This document shows positions 16,823 through 24,875 of a DNA stretch of 64,000 nucleotides, piece by piece. This stretch comes from Caulobacter sp. (GTDB taxonomy: Bacteria; Pseudomonadota; Alphaproteobacteria; Caulobacterales; Caulobacteraceae). Location: NCBI GenBank assembly GCA_028291265.1, contig JAQGIK010000176.1, positions 1-64,000 on the forward strand, in the 5' to 3' direction. The translations under genes were made by a program, and so were the position numbers. The notes beneath the pieces are model-generated. The model worked only from the letters and a program-made list of their open reading frames with translations, ran no database searches and was not told where the DNA came from. Positions within the stretch are counted from its first letter, which is position 1. The number at the start of each line of letters is the position of its first letter.

Positions 16823-17236
16823 TTGGCGAAGGGCCCCCACGCCTTCCGCACCATCTCGGAAGCGGCCGACGAGCTCGGCGCGCCCCAGCACGTCCTGCGT
16901 TTCTGGGAAACCAAGTTCACCTTCATCAGCCCGATGAAGCGGGCCGGCGGCCGCCGGTTCTACCGCCCGCAGGACATCGAGGTGCTGCGCGCCGTCCAGA
17001 CCCTGCTGCACAGCGAGGGCTACACCATCAAGGGCGTGCAGAAGCTGCACAAGGACGGGGGCGTCAAACGCATCCTCGCCGTCGCCCGCGGCGAGGAGGG
17101 CCCCTCGCAAACCGACTCCGGCGACCTCGACCCGCCCACCGGCGACATGAGCGACGACGCCCGCCTGCGCCTGACCGACACCCTCACCGAGCTGGAAGCC
17201 ATCAAGGCCCGGCTGGACGGGCTGTTGAAGCGCTGA
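16823..17236 (+). CDS. MerR family transcriptional regulator
   Basis: This 137-residue protein has an N-terminal MerR winged helix (FRTISEAADELGAPQHVLRF, then WETKF and the GGRRFYRPQDIEVL wing). A short C-terminal coiled coil (LTDTLTELEAIKARLDGLLK) is likely for dimerisation. It has no effector domain and no metal-binding Cys residues. The start codon is TTG at 16823. It sits directly downstream of ihfA as in most alphaproteobacteria, so co-transcription is likely. Confidence 0.88.
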   Translation: MAKGPHAFRTISEAADELGAPQHVLRFWETKFTFISPMKRAGGRRFYRPQDIEVLRAVQTLLHSEGYTIKGVQKLHKDGGVKRILAVARGEEGPSQTDSGDLDPPTGDMSDDARLRLTDTLTELEAIKARLDGLLKR

Positions 17237-17243
17237 TCTTGTC

Positions 17244-17260
17244 GATACACAATGTGTATC
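17244..17260. promoter_or_regulatory. Perfect 17-base palindrome, probable toxin-antitoxin operator
   Basis: GATACACA and its complement TGTGTATC flank a single A, 33 bases before the antitoxin ATG. A TTGTCG hexamer overlaps its left edge. A DUF1778 antitoxin with a ribbon-helix-helix head would be expected to bind such a site. Confidence 0.65.
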
Positions 17261-17293
17261 GCATCTGGTATGGTCCTTTTGAAAGGATCACCC

Positions 17294-17578
17294 ATGGCCC
17301 CCAAACCCACCTACGTCGTCAAGGCCGTGAACCTTCGGGTCCGCGAGGACATTCGCGACCTGATCGACCTTGCTGCCGACTCCCAGGGCCGTTCGCGATC
17401 GGACTTCATGATCGAAGCCTCTCGCCGTGCTGCGGAAGAAGCGCTCTTGGACAAGACCTTCTTCGGCGTCTCCGAGGAGGGCTACAATGCCATAGCGCAG
17501 ATTTTTGACGGGCCACCGCAACCCAATGAGCGTCTACGCAAGATGCTGCGCCATAAGCCGGTCTGGGAACAAGAGTGA
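17294..17578 (+). CDS. DUF1778 antitoxin (TacA-like)
   Basis: This 94-residue protein has an N-terminal ribbon-helix-helix (KAVNLRVREDIRDLIDLAAD, then RSRSDFMIEASRRAAEEAL). A C-terminal tail (FFGVSEEGYNAIAQIFDGPP) is the part that in TacA wraps the GNAT toxin. The ATG at 17294 has AAAGGA upstream. Its end overlaps the toxin start by four bases. It represses its own operon by inference from family. Confidence 0.85.
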   Translation: MAPKPTYVVKAVNLRVREDIRDLIDLAADSQGRSRSDFMIEASRRAAEEALLDKTFFGVSEEGYNAIAQIFDGPPQPNERLRKMLRHKPVWEQE

Positions 17579-18066
17579 CTGTCTCCCCGCCGGAGCCGCT
17601 TAATCTCGGGCACCGGACTGAGCAGTTCTCGTCGGGCGTTGCGGAGCTTGACGACTGGCTCCGCAAACGAGCGTTGCGCAATCAGGCGACGGGAGCGAGC
17701 CGAACCTTCGTTGTTGTCGAGAACGGTCTCGTCGTTGGCTACTATGCCACGGCTACGGGCGGTATCGCCGCGATAGAGGCCACGGGCCGCCTTCGCCGCA
17801 ATATGCCCGATCCAATTCCGGTCGTGATTCTGGCCCGCCTCGCGGTTGCCGCGAGCCATCAAGGCCGGCGCATTGGCCTGAGTTTGCTGCACGACTGCGC
17901 CATGCGGGTCATGCGGATCGCGGACGAGGTGGGCGTTCGAGGGCTGGTCGTCCACGCCATCTCCGAGGACGCCTGCGCCTTCTACGAGGCTTGGGGTTTC
18001 CGCCGCTCTGGCCTCAGGCCGCTGACTTTGATGGCGACTTTGGCGGACCTGCACGGCAATCTTTGA
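17575..18066 (+). CDS. GNAT-family toxin (TacT-like tRNA acetyltransferase)
   Basis: This 163-residue GNAT fold has SGVAELDDWLRKRALRNQAT, typical of TacT/AtaT2-like toxins. The acetyl-CoA loop is RLAVAASHQGRRIGLSLL, and the catalytic Tyr is in FYEAWGFRR. Characterised relatives acetylate the amino group of aminoacyl-tRNAs and stop translation. The GTG start overlaps the antitoxin stop (GTGA). The codon use looks less GC-rich than that of neighbours, consistent with acquisition. The tRNA target cannot be read from sequence. Confidence 0.87.
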   Translation: MTVSPPEPLNLGHRTEQFSSGVAELDDWLRKRALRNQATGASRTFVVVENGLVVGYYATATGGIAAIEATGRLRRNMPDPIPVVILARLAVAASHQGRRIGLSLLHDCAMRVMRIADEVGVRGLVVHAISEDACAFYEAWGFRRSGLRPLTLMATLADLHGNL

Positions 18067-18129
18067 CGGCGCGATATTGCCCGTTGCCCGCGCCGGACCT
18101 CATCCCTATAAGGGCGCTCCTCCCTGTTT

Positions 18130-18206
<77 letters not shown>

Positions 18207-18231
18207 GGGAGGCCTTCTTGCATTCGGTGGA

Positions 18232-18444
18232 TCAGGTCCGGGGCCCGCCCGGTTCCTTGTTCATCCACGCCAGCAGCGGAAACAGCGGCAGGCCCCAGGC
18301 GACGCCGGCGACGGCGAAGAACAGCAGTTCCAGCAGGAAGTTCTTGGGCAGCAGGCCGTGCAGGCTGACCACGCCCATGGCGTAGAGCGCCAGGAAGACC
18401 AGGATCAGGACCGTCCCGATCATCTTCTTCAGTTTCGGATTCAA
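18232..18444 (-). CDS. DUF2842-like small membrane protein
   Basis: This 70-residue protein has two predicted membrane helices (MIGTVLILVFLALYAMGVV and NFLLELLFFAVAGVAWGLPL). It ends FPLLAWMNKEPG, as in alphaproteobacterial DUF2842 proteins. The start is TTG at 18444. Its ribosome binding site, GGCGGGAG, is the 3' arm of the hairpin at 18452-18479. The function is unknown. Confidence 0.7.
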   Translation of the reverse strand: MNPKLKKMIGTVLILVFLALYAMGVVSLHGLLPKNFLLELLFFAVAGVAWGLPLFPLLAWMNKEPGGPRT

Positions 18445-18446
18445 CG

Positions 18447-18479
18447 AAAAACTCCCGCCGCTGTGGCCAGCGACGGGAG
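18447..18479 (-). terminator. Hairpin with U-run: terminator of the upstream gene that also holds a ribosome binding site
   Basis: On the minus strand a 12-base stem (one G-U pair) with a 4-base GCCA loop is followed directly by TTTTTCG and then the TTG start of the DUF2842 gene. It fits a rho-independent terminator for the GlsB-like gene. Its descending arm, GGCGGGAG, is the only Shine-Dalgarno for the next gene. Confidence 0.7.
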
Positions 18480-18504
18480 CCTTAGACCCTTGGACGCTGT
18501 TGCT

Positions 18505-18762
18505 CTAGGCGCGACGCCGGAAAATCAGGCCCCAGATGAACAGGATGAGCACCGCGCCGATGATGGCGGCGATCGCGCTGGACACCCAGCCCATGTAGTG
18601 GAACCCGAACAGATCGACGATCAGCCACTTGCCGACCAGGCCGCCGACCAGACCGGCCGCCAGGTTCATCAGCAGTCCATCGTTCCGCCGCAGGATTTTC
18701 TCGGCCACCCAGCCGGCGAAAATGCCGATCAGGATGGCGACGATCCAGTTTACTCCGACCAT
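18505..18762 (-). CDS. GlsB/YeaQ/YmgE (transglycosylase-associated) family membrane protein
   Basis: This 85-residue protein has three hydrophobic helices and the family pattern IVAILIGIFAGWVAEKIL, LAAGLVGGLVGKWLI and SAIAAIIGAVLILFIWGLIF. Relatives are often stress-induced; the biochemical role is unknown despite the family name. A ribosome binding site (GGAGG) lies about 8 bases before the ATG. Confidence 0.88.
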   Translation of the reverse strand: MVGVNWIVAILIGIFAGWVAEKILRRNDGLLMNLAAGLVGGLVGKWLIVDLFGFHYMGWVSSAIAAIIGAVLILFIWGLIFRRRA

Positions 18763-18839
18763 GTCTCTAGCTCCCTCCAGATGAGTTCCCGGGGTTAACT
18801 CCAGGTTGGAAGGGAGGTTCCTCTGAAGTCAGACATTGG

Positions 18840-19124
18840 TCAACGGCGCGGCAGTAACGCGCCAAGTCCGGTCAAAAGCAGAGCCGAGGCGGCCGCCGCG
18901 CCGAGCACCATCCAGAAGCTGGCTGCCGGCCAGCCGACCTGCGCCGCCAGCCACGGCGCCGCCAGCCCGCCGGCCAGCGCCGCCGCCGTACCGGTAAACG
19001 CCGACCGCCGACGCCCCGTCGCCAACGCCGCCAGGGCGCCGAGGACAAAGCTGATCAGCACAAGGCCGAAGAGGCCGGGCAGGGGCATGGGCGTGATCAT
19101 GTACCAACCGGCGGTTCCCGTCAT
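18840..19124 (-). CDS. Small hydrophobic membrane protein, unknown function
   Basis: This 94-residue protein (or 86 if started at the ATG at 19100) has three hydrophobic segments: LFGLVLISFVLGALAALATG, GTAAALAGGLAAPWLAAQV and FWMVLGAAAASALLLTGLGA. The size and Gly/Ala-rich helices recall the GlsB-like gene just downstream, but I see no clear homology. It lies in the same direction as its two neighbours. Confidence 0.5.
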   Translation of the reverse strand: MTGTAGWYMITPMPLPGLFGLVLISFVLGALAALATGRRRSAFTGTAAALAGGLAAPWLAAQVGWPAASFWMVLGAAAASALLLTGLGALLPRR

Positions 19125-19149
19125 CCCACAGGCCTCACCACCCCCACCA

Positions 19150-19286
19150 CCGTCATCCTAGGGCTTGTCCCTAGGATCCCGCCGTCCGCCAGCTCTCACG
19201 GTGGGGTGGAGGCGCGGCCGCGCCTCCAGGGTGTGGGCTTGTCGCGGTTGAACGCGGGATCCTGGGCACAAGGCCCAGGATGACGG
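19150..19286. repeat. Two oppositely oriented palindromic repeat copies
   Basis: The copy at 19150-19182 has the hairpin CCTAGGG-CTTGT-CCCTAGG. The copy at 19254-19286 has CCTGGGC-ACAAG-GCCCAGG. Each is flanked by GGATCC and TGACGG, and each is close to the reverse complement of the other. Stem differences are compensated on both sides. Confidence 0.75.
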
Positions 19287-19359
19287 AAGCGCGTGAGGGC
19301 GAACATCGGTGTGCAATGGCATCTGGACCCCATTGTATGCCAGGCGTAGGACCCCGCCC

Positions 19360-20391
19360 ATGACGTCGTTCCTGCGTTCCGATCGCTCGACCGCCGTGGC
19401 CGTCTGGCTCGGTATCGTGGCGCTGTTCATCCTGGCCATGGTGGTGGTCGGCGGGGCCACCCGGCTGACCGGGTCGGGCCTCTCCATCACCGAGTGGAAG
19501 CCGATCATGGGCGCCCTGCCGCCGATGGGCGACGCCGCCTGGGCGCAGGCCTTCCACAAGTACCAGCAGATTCCGCAGTTCAAGCTGGTCAACGCCGACA
19601 TGACCCTGGCCGACTTCAAGGGCATCTTCTGGTGGGAGTGGAGCCATCGGCTGCTCGGCCGCCTGGTCGGTCTGGTGTTCGCCATCCCCTTCGTCGTCTT
19701 CCTGATCCGCCGCCAGATTCCCCGCCGTCTGATCTGGCGCTGCGTAGGCCTGTTCGTCCTCGGCGGCCTGCAGGGCCTGGCCGGCTGGTGGATGGTGGCC
19801 AGCGGCCTCTCCGAACGCGTCTCGGTCGCCCCCGAGCGCCTCGGCCTGCACCTGGGCCTCGCCCTGATCCTCTTCGTCGCCGTCGTCTGGACGGCTCTCG
19901 ACGCCTTCGCCGGCAAGCCGCGCCAGGCCAGCGTCACCCGCTGGCGGACCGGCGCCCTGGTCTTCCTCGCCGCCGTCTTCCTCCAGTGCCTGCTCGGCGC
20001 CCTGGTGGCCGGCACGGACGCCGGCTTCGTCTACAACGACTGGCCGCTGATGAACGGCCAGGCCTGGCCTCAGGACTATGCCGGCGCCGGTTTCTGGCAG
20101 ACGCTGGCCCACAACCAGGCCTCGGTGCAGCTGCACCACCGCCTCGGCGCCTACGCCATCGCCCTGGCCACCGTCTTCGTCGTCGCCCTGGCCGGCCGCG
20201 GCCGTACCCTGAATTCAAATTCCAGGCAGGCAGCCTTCATCCTCGGCGGCGTCGTGCTGCTGCAGGTCCTGCTCGGCGTCGCCACCCTGATGCTGGTCGT
20301 CCCCCTCTGGCTCGGCGTCCTCCACCAGGCCGGCGCCGTCCTGCTGCTCGCCGCCGCCACCCTGTTCGCCTGGCGCGTCCGCCGGCTTTAG
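19360..20391 (+). CDS. ctaA: Heme A synthase (COX15/CtaA type 2)
   Basis: This 343-residue integral membrane protein has about eight helices. The family pattern is [20 protein letters not shown], with heme-ligand His residues in [31 protein letters not shown] and GVLHQAGA. It oxidises the C8 methyl of heme O to give heme A for cytochrome aa3 oxidase. The ATG at 19360 begins [10 protein letters not shown]; an upstream in-frame start at 19309 overlaps repeat DNA and is unlikely. Confidence 0.95.
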   Translation: MTSFLRSDRSTAVAVWLGIVALFILAMVVVGGATRLTGSGLSITEWKPIMGALPPMGDAAWAQAFHKYQQIPQFKLVNADMTLADFKGIFWWEWSHRLLGRLVGLVFAIPFVVFLIRRQIPRRLIWRCVGLFVLGGLQGLAGWWMVASGLSERVSVAPERLGLHLGLALILFVAVVWTALDAFAGKPRQASVTRWRTGALVFLAAVFLQCLLGALVAGTDAGFVYNDWPLMNGQAWPQDYAGAGFWQTLAHNQASVQLHHRLGAYAIALATVFVVALAGRGRTLNSNSRQAAFILGGVVLLQVLLGVATLMLVVPLWLGVLHQAGAVLLLAAATLFAWRVRRL

Positions 20392-20568
20392 GAATCCCCG
20401 TCGGCGCCACCCACCCGGACCCGGCGTTCCACCGTCAAAAACACGGCAAGGTACGGCGCCCGACCCGTCGATATCCCGTCGCCACCACAGCGTAAAAAGA
20501 ACAATTAAAACAATGTGGTAGTTCTGGCCTGGGGCGGCGCAAAATGCTAGAATGGTCCTGTTGGGCGC

Positions 20569-20955
20569 CTAGATCCCGACCCCGCCGACCGGCTCGGTCT
20601 CGAAATACGGCCCCATGTCCTTGATCAACGGTCGCCCTTTGGCGATGGCGGCCTGCACGGACGGCAGTTTCAGCGAGCCCTGGTGATCGGCCTGGGTCTT
20701 CCAGACCTCGGTGACCCAGAGGGCGTCGGCCTCCTTGGCGTCGCGGGCGACGATGTAGCTGAGGCAGCCGGGCATGCCGCCGGTCTCCGCCGTCAGGATG
20801 GCGATCAGGGCGTCGCGCTGGCCCGGGTGGGCGGTCATCTTGCCGATCAGGCCGTACATGCTCGTCACTGGGCGGGTCTCCTCGGCCACGGCGCCGCCGG
20901 CCAGCGCGACGGCGCTGACCGATCCGGCGACAAAGGCGCGTCGATTGGGGGTCAT
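20569..20955 (-). CDS. Exported antibiotic-biosynthesis-monooxygenase (ABM) domain protein
   Basis: This 128-residue protein has a signal peptide (NRRAFVAGSVSAVALAGGAV). A single ABM dimeric ferredoxin-like barrel follows: MYGLIGKMTAHPGQRDALIA, CLSYIVARDAKEADALWVTE and VWKTQADHQGSL. ABM proteins range from quinol oxidation to heme degradation. Export of this domain is less usual. No heme-ligand pattern is obvious. Confidence 0.8.
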   Translation of the reverse strand: MTPNRRAFVAGSVSAVALAGGAVAEETRPVTSMYGLIGKMTAHPGQRDALIAILTAETGGMPGCLSYIVARDAKEADALWVTEVWKTQADHQGSLKLPSVQAAIAKGRPLIKDMGPYFETEPVGGVGI

Positions 20956-21003
20956 GGGACGAGATTAGGCGGCAAAAGCCGGGCAGGGGAGGTGAAAATG
21001 TCG

Positions 21004-21019
21004 CGGTATTATAATACCG
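21004..21019. promoter_or_regulatory. Perfect 16-base AT-rich palindrome
   Basis: CGGTATTATAATACCG is self-complementary and sits in an AT-rich pocket between the divergent ABM and rplM genes. It lies 48 bases before the ABM start and 58 bases before the rplM -35 box. It could be an operator for the ABM gene; the binding protein is unknown. Confidence 0.5.
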
Positions 21020-21077
21020 TATCCGGAATAGTTATATTTTTCAATGTCATAACCCCATTTCGACGTCGTCACTACGG

Positions 21078-21106
21078 TTGACATCGTGCCTCCTGACCCG
21101 TACTAG
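21078..21106 (+). promoter_or_regulatory. Sigma-70-type promoter of rplM-rpsI
   Basis: TTGACA at 21078-21083 and TACTAG at 21101-21106 are separated by 17 bases. The leader to the rplM start is about 45-50 bases. Confidence 0.75.
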
Positions 21107-21159
21107 CCCGCCCTCACGTCGGGGGCCGCTTGCTCCCGCCCGAACCGGAATTCGAACCC

Positions 21160-21633
21160 ATGATGAAGACCACGGCTTCGCTGAAGCCCGCCGAGGTCGA
21201 GAAGAAGTGGATCGTGATCGATGCCGAGAACGCCGTCGTTGGCCGTCTCGCCTCGTTCATCGCCATGCGTCTTCGCGGCAAGCACCGTCCTGACTACACC
21301 CCGCACGTCGATTGCGGCGACTACGTCGTCGTCCTCAACGCCGACAAGGTGAAGTTCACCGGCCGCAAGCTGGACCAGAAGATCTACTACCGCCACACCG
21401 GCCACCCGGGCGGCATCAAGCAGATCACCGCCGGCAAGCAGCTGAACGGCCGCTTCCCCGAGCGCGTCCTGGAAAAGGCCGTCGAGCGCATGCTGCCCAA
21501 GGAAAGCCCCCTGGCTCGCGCCCAGATGACCCACCTGCGCATCTACAACGGCGGCGAACACCCGCACGAAGCGCAGAACCCCCAAACCATCGCGTTCAAA
21601 GAGATGAACGCCAAGAACGTGCGGAGCGCCTGA
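21160..21633 (+). CDS. rplM: 50S ribosomal protein L13
   Basis: This protein of about 157 residues has [52 protein letters not shown] and the C-terminal [16 protein letters not shown]. All are diagnostic for L13, an early assembly protein of the large subunit. The ATG at 21160 is followed by a second ATG; the reading frame upstream to 21130 is not conserved. The stop shares a base with rpsI. Confidence 0.97.
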   Translation: MMKTTASLKPAEVEKKWIVIDAENAVVGRLASFIAMRLRGKHRPDYTPHVDCGDYVVVLNADKVKFTGRKLDQKIYYRHTGHPGGIKQITAGKQLNGRFPERVLEKAVERMLPKESPLARAQMTHLRIYNGGEHPHEAQNPQTIAFKEMNAKNVRSA

Positions 21634-22097
21634 TGGCCGAAGGTCTCGAAGCCCTGCAAGCCCTGTCCTCGTCGCCTGAAGCGGCGCCGGCGGAGCCCAA
21701 GATCGACAAGTTCGGCCGCGCCTACGCGACCGGCAAGCGCAAGAACGCCATCGCCCGCGTGTGGATCAAGCCCGGCAAGGGTTCGATCACCATCAACGGT
21801 CGCGACCAGGAGATCTACTTCGCTCGCCCGGTGCTGCGCATGATGCTGGCCCAGCCCTTCCAGGTCACCGACCGGGTCGGCCAGTTCGACGTCGTCGTCA
21901 CCGTCGTTGGTTCGGGCCTCTCGGGCCAGGCCGGCGCCGTGCGTCACGGCGTCTCCAAGGCCCTGACCTACTACGAGCCGGGCCTGCGCACGCTCCTGAA
22001 GCCGCACGGCTTCCTGACCCGCGACAGCCGCGTCGTCGAGCGCAAGAAGTACGGCAAGGCCAAGGCCCGCCGTAGCTTCCAGTTCTCGAAGCGCTAG
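21633..22097 (+). CDS. rpsI: 30S ribosomal protein S9
   Basis: This 154-residue protein has [33 protein letters not shown] and the basic C-terminal tail [17 protein letters not shown], which reaches the P-site tRNA. An N-terminal extension of about 25 residues is usual in alphaproteobacteria. It forms an operon with rplM (TGATG overlap) and is followed by a strong terminator. Confidence 0.97.
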   Translation: MAEGLEALQALSSSPEAAPAEPKIDKFGRAYATGKRKNAIARVWIKPGKGSITINGRDQEIYFARPVLRMMLAQPFQVTDRVGQFDVVVTVVGSGLSGQAGAVRHGVSKALTYYEPGLRTLLKPHGFLTRDSRVVERKKYGKAKARRSFQFSKR

Positions 22098-22120
22098 CCG
22101 CGCGAGGATCACTCCTTGTG

Positions 22121-22158
22121 AAAGGGCGCTTCGGGCAACCGAGGCGCCCTTTTTCTTT
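22121..22158 (+). terminator. Rho-independent terminator of rplM-rpsI
   Basis: AAAGGGCGC at 22121-22129 pairs with GCGCCCTTT at 22144-22152, which runs into TTTTTCTTT. Confidence 0.85.
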
Positions 22159-22177
22159 GTCTGATAGGATTTCGACG

Positions 22178-23092
22178 ATGGCTCCGAAGATCTTCATCGA
22201 TGGCGAAGCCGGCACCACCGGCCTGCAGATCCGCGAACGGCTGGAAGGCCGCCGCGACATCCAGCTCGTCTCGATCGATCCGGCCCGCCGCAAGGACGCG
22301 GACGCCCGCGCCGAGCTGCTCAACGGTTCGAACCTGGTCATCCTCTGCCTGCCGGACGACGCGGCGCGCGAGGCGGTCAGCCTGGTCTCCAGCAACAGCG
22401 TCAGGATCATCGACGCCTCGACCGCCCACCGGGTGGCCGACGGCTGGACCTACGGCGTCGCCGAACTGCCGGGCCAGCGGGCGGCCATCGCCGCCTCCAC
22501 CCGGGTCAGCAACCCCGGCTGCTATCCGACCGGGGCCATCGCCCTGATCCGGCCGCTGGTCGACGCCGGCATCCTGCCCGCCGACTATCCGGTCACCGTC
22601 AACGCCGTCAGCGGCTACACCGGCGGCGGCAAGTCGATGATCGCCGAGTTCGAGGGGGAGAACCCCGAGGCCTTCCGCATCTACGGCCTGACCCAGGGCC
22701 ACAAGCACGTCCCCGAACTGCAGAAGAACACCGGCCTGACGGTACGGCCCTTCTTCGCCCCCAGCGTCGGCCGCTATGCCCAGGGCATGATCGTCGAGGT
22801 TCCGCTGTTCCTCGACCGGTTGAACGGCGCCCCGACCCTCGCTGACCTCGAGGCCTGCCTGAAGGCCGCCTACGCCGGCGAGCCCTTCGTCACCGTCGAG
22901 GACACGACCGGGATCACGGGTCTGGAGCCCGAGGCCCTGAACAACACCAACCGCATGCAGCTGTTCGTCTTCGGCGGCGGCGGCCAGGCCCGTCTGGTGG
23001 CCCGCCTCGACAACCTCGGCAAGGGCGCGTCCGGCGCGGCCGTGCAGAACATGAACCTGATGCTCGGCCTGCCGGAGGGCGCGGGGCTGTGA
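22178..23092 (+). CDS. argC: N-acetyl-gamma-glutamyl-phosphate reductase, short type
   Basis: This 304-residue protein is of the compact (type 2) ArgC class. The nucleotide-binding start is [19 protein letters not shown], catalytic Cys115 is in [10 protein letters not shown], and [17 protein letters not shown] is conserved. It reduces acetylglutamyl phosphate to the semialdehyde in arginine synthesis. The ATG at 22178 follows AGGA; an upstream frame from 22118 runs through the terminator and is rejected. The stop overlaps the next start. Confidence 0.95.
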   Translation: MAPKIFIDGEAGTTGLQIRERLEGRRDIQLVSIDPARRKDADARAELLNGSNLVILCLPDDAAREAVSLVSSNSVRIIDASTAHRVADGWTYGVAELPGQRAAIAASTRVSNPGCYPTGAIALIRPLVDAGILPADYPVTVNAVSGYTGGGKSMIAEFEGENPEAFRIYGLTQGHKHVPELQKNTGLTVRPFFAPSVGRYAQGMIVEVPLFLDRLNGAPTLADLEACLKAAYAGEPFVTVEDTTGITGLEPEALNNTNRMQLFVFGGGGQARLVARLDNLGKGASGAAVQNMNLMLGLPEGAGL

Positions 23093-23529
23093 CCCTGCGC
23101 CGGGCCGTCCAGACCGACGTCCCGGCCATCGCGGCCCTCTACCGCGCCAGCCAGTGGCTGAACCTGCCGACCCTGCCGGACATCCACACCCGCGAGGAGG
23201 ACCTGGCTTTCTTCGGCGGCCAGATGCTGCCCAACCAGACCGTCTGGGTGATCGAGGACGGGCAGGGCGGTCTCAGCGCCTATGCGGCCGGCGCGGAGGG
23301 ACGCCTGAACCACCTCTTCGTGCATCCGGACGCGCAGGGGCATGGGCATGGCTCGCGGCTGCTGGAACTCTTCCGGGCGGACGCCGAAACGCTGGACCTC
23401 TGGACCTTCCAGCAGAACGTCCGCGCGCGGGCGTTCTATGAGCGGAAGGGCTTCGTCGCGGTGGAGTTCACCGACGGCGAAGGCAACGAAGAGAAGACGC
23501 CTGACGTCCGGTATGAGTGGCGCAGGTAA
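23089..23529 (+). CDS. GNAT family N-acetyltransferase
   Basis: This 146-residue protein has a single GNAT domain. [20 protein letters not shown] is the acetyl-CoA-binding strand and loop, and [19 protein letters not shown] is the C-terminal motif with a Tyr. The GTG start overlaps the argC stop by four bases. The acceptor substrate is unknown; co-transcription with argC is likely. Confidence 0.88.
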   Translation: MTLRRAVQTDVPAIAALYRASQWLNLPTLPDIHTREEDLAFFGGQMLPNQTVWVIEDGQGGLSAYAAGAEGRLNHLFVHPDAQGHGHGSRLLELFRADAETLDLWTFQQNVRARAFYERKGFVAVEFTDGEGNEEKTPDVRYEWRR

Positions 23530-23548
23530 CCTAAAGGGAGGGAGGGTC

Positions 23549-24139
23549 TCAGGCGCGGTCCAACCACCGCTGCTCGGCCCCCAGCATCGCTTCGATCAGG
23601 TCCGGCCGGTCGATCCCCGCCAGGTCCGCGCGCGGCGTCTTGCCGCCTTCCTCCAGCAGGTAGGACAGGAACCGCAAACTCGGCCGATACCCCGCCAGCC
23701 GCGCCGCATCCAGCACCGGCGTCTCGCCGGGGATCCGCGCCGCCATGGCGTCCTCGAAATACACCGCCCCCAGCCGGGCGATCTTCCAGACCCCGTCCCG
23801 GCGCTCGACCCGGGCATGCATCCGCGCGTGGCTGGTGACCATCACCTCCACCCCGCCGATCCGCCCGCCCAGCAGGATGGCCGCACCGCTCTCGGCCAGG
23901 GCCCGGTCGCCGTTCAGGGTGACCAGGGTCGGGGCCATCTGGTGCAGGTGCCGCATGCCCGAGGCGAACGCCTTCTCCGAGGCCGCCACGAACTCGGCCC
24001 CGGATGTCTCGATCCAGCTGATGCTGACCACGCTGCCTGGATGAAAGCAGGCCGCCATCCGCGCCCACTGGCCCTGGTCGCGCGCCGCCCGCTCGGTCTG
24101 CACGACCTCGGCGACGGCGAGCTTGTCGAGGTCGTACAT
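23549..24139 (-). CDS. SnoaL-like / NTF2-fold protein
   Basis: This 196-residue protein has the alpha-helical start AVAEVVQTERAARDQGQWAR, then MAACFHPGSVVSISWIETSG, which is typical of SnoaL-like polyketide cyclase relatives. Curved-sheet strands VMVTSHARMHARVERRDGVW follow. A C-terminal helical extension of about 60 residues goes beyond the fold. The ATG at 24139 has AAGGTG five bases upstream. The catalytic role is uncertain, since the fold serves many functions. Confidence 0.75.
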   Translation of the reverse strand: MYDLDKLAVAEVVQTERAARDQGQWARMAACFHPGSVVSISWIETSGAEFVAASEKAFASGMRHLHQMAPTLVTLNGDRALAESGAAILLGGRIGGVEVMVTSHARMHARVERRDGVWKIARLGAVYFEDAMAARIPGETPVLDAARLAGYRPSLRFLSYLLEEGGKTPRADLAGIDRPDLIEAMLGAEQRWLDRA

Positions 24140-24184
24140 GGGCGTCACCTTGTTTCAGCCCGCCCACCTTAGCCCAGATTCTGC

Positions 24185-24823
24185 ATGACCGACCTGCCCG
24201 ACGAGCACGACACCGAGGACGCCGCCACCCTGGCCTTTTACGAGCGCGAGGCGGTCGCCTACGCGGCGCGGCGTGAGGCTGGGGCCCATGCCCATCTGGA
24301 CCGCTTCATCGATCGCCTGAGCCCCGGCGCCGCCGTGCTCGAACTCGGATGCGGCGGCGGCCACGAAGCCCAAGCCATGCTGGAGGCCGGCCTGCGGGTC
24401 ACCCCCACCGACGGCTCGCCGGCCCTCGCCGCCGAGGCCAGCGCCCGCCTTGGCCGACCGGTGAAGGTGATGACCTTCGTCCAACTGCGGGAGGAGAAGC
24501 GCTACGACGCCGTCTGGGCCAACGCCTGCCTGCTGCACGCGCCAGCCGACGCGCTGCCGGACATCCTTGGCCGTATCTGGCGGGCCCTGAAGCCCGGCGG
24601 CCTGCTCTTCGCCAGCTTCAAGGCTGGCGACGGACCCGGCCGCGACGCGCTGGGCCGCTACTACAACTTCCCCAGCCGCGATGGGCTGGAGGCGACCTTC
24701 AGTATGGCCGCCCCCTGGGCCGAGCTTACCATCGAAACGGGAACCGGCGGCGGCTACGACGGGGTGGAGCGGACCTGGCTGGCCGCCTGGGCTGTGGCTT
24801 GGCCCGCCGAACCGCTCGCATAG
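24185..24823 (+). CDS. Class I SAM-dependent methyltransferase
   Basis: This 212-residue cytoplasmic protein has motif I VLELGCGGGHEAQAML, acidic strand 2 end TPTDGSP, and post-motif WRALKPGGLLFASFKAGD. The overall plan resembles small-molecule methyltransferases of the UbiE/tellurite-resistance type. The substrate cannot be assigned. It is convergent with the bactofilin gene, and the two share the hairpin at 24824-24851. Confidence 0.85.
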   Translation: MTDLPDEHDTEDAATLAFYEREAVAYAARREAGAHAHLDRFIDRLSPGAAVLELGCGGGHEAQAMLEAGLRVTPTDGSPALAAEASARLGRPVKVMTFVQLREEKRYDAVWANACLLHAPADALPDILGRIWRALKPGGLLFASFKAGDGPGRDALGRYYNFPSRDGLEATFSMAAPWAELTIETGTGGGYDGVERTWLAAWAVAWPAEPLA

Positions 24824-24851
24824 AAAAAGCCCGGCGGCGGACCCCCGGGCT
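24824..24851 (-). terminator. Rho-independent terminator of the bactofilin gene
   Basis: AGCCCGG (24828-24834) pairs with CCGGGCT (24845-24851). Read on the minus strand the stem is followed by TTTTTCT. It lies 25 bases past the bactofilin stop. Confidence 0.75.
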
Positions 24852-24875
24852 CCTTCAATCAGATTGTCCGACCGA

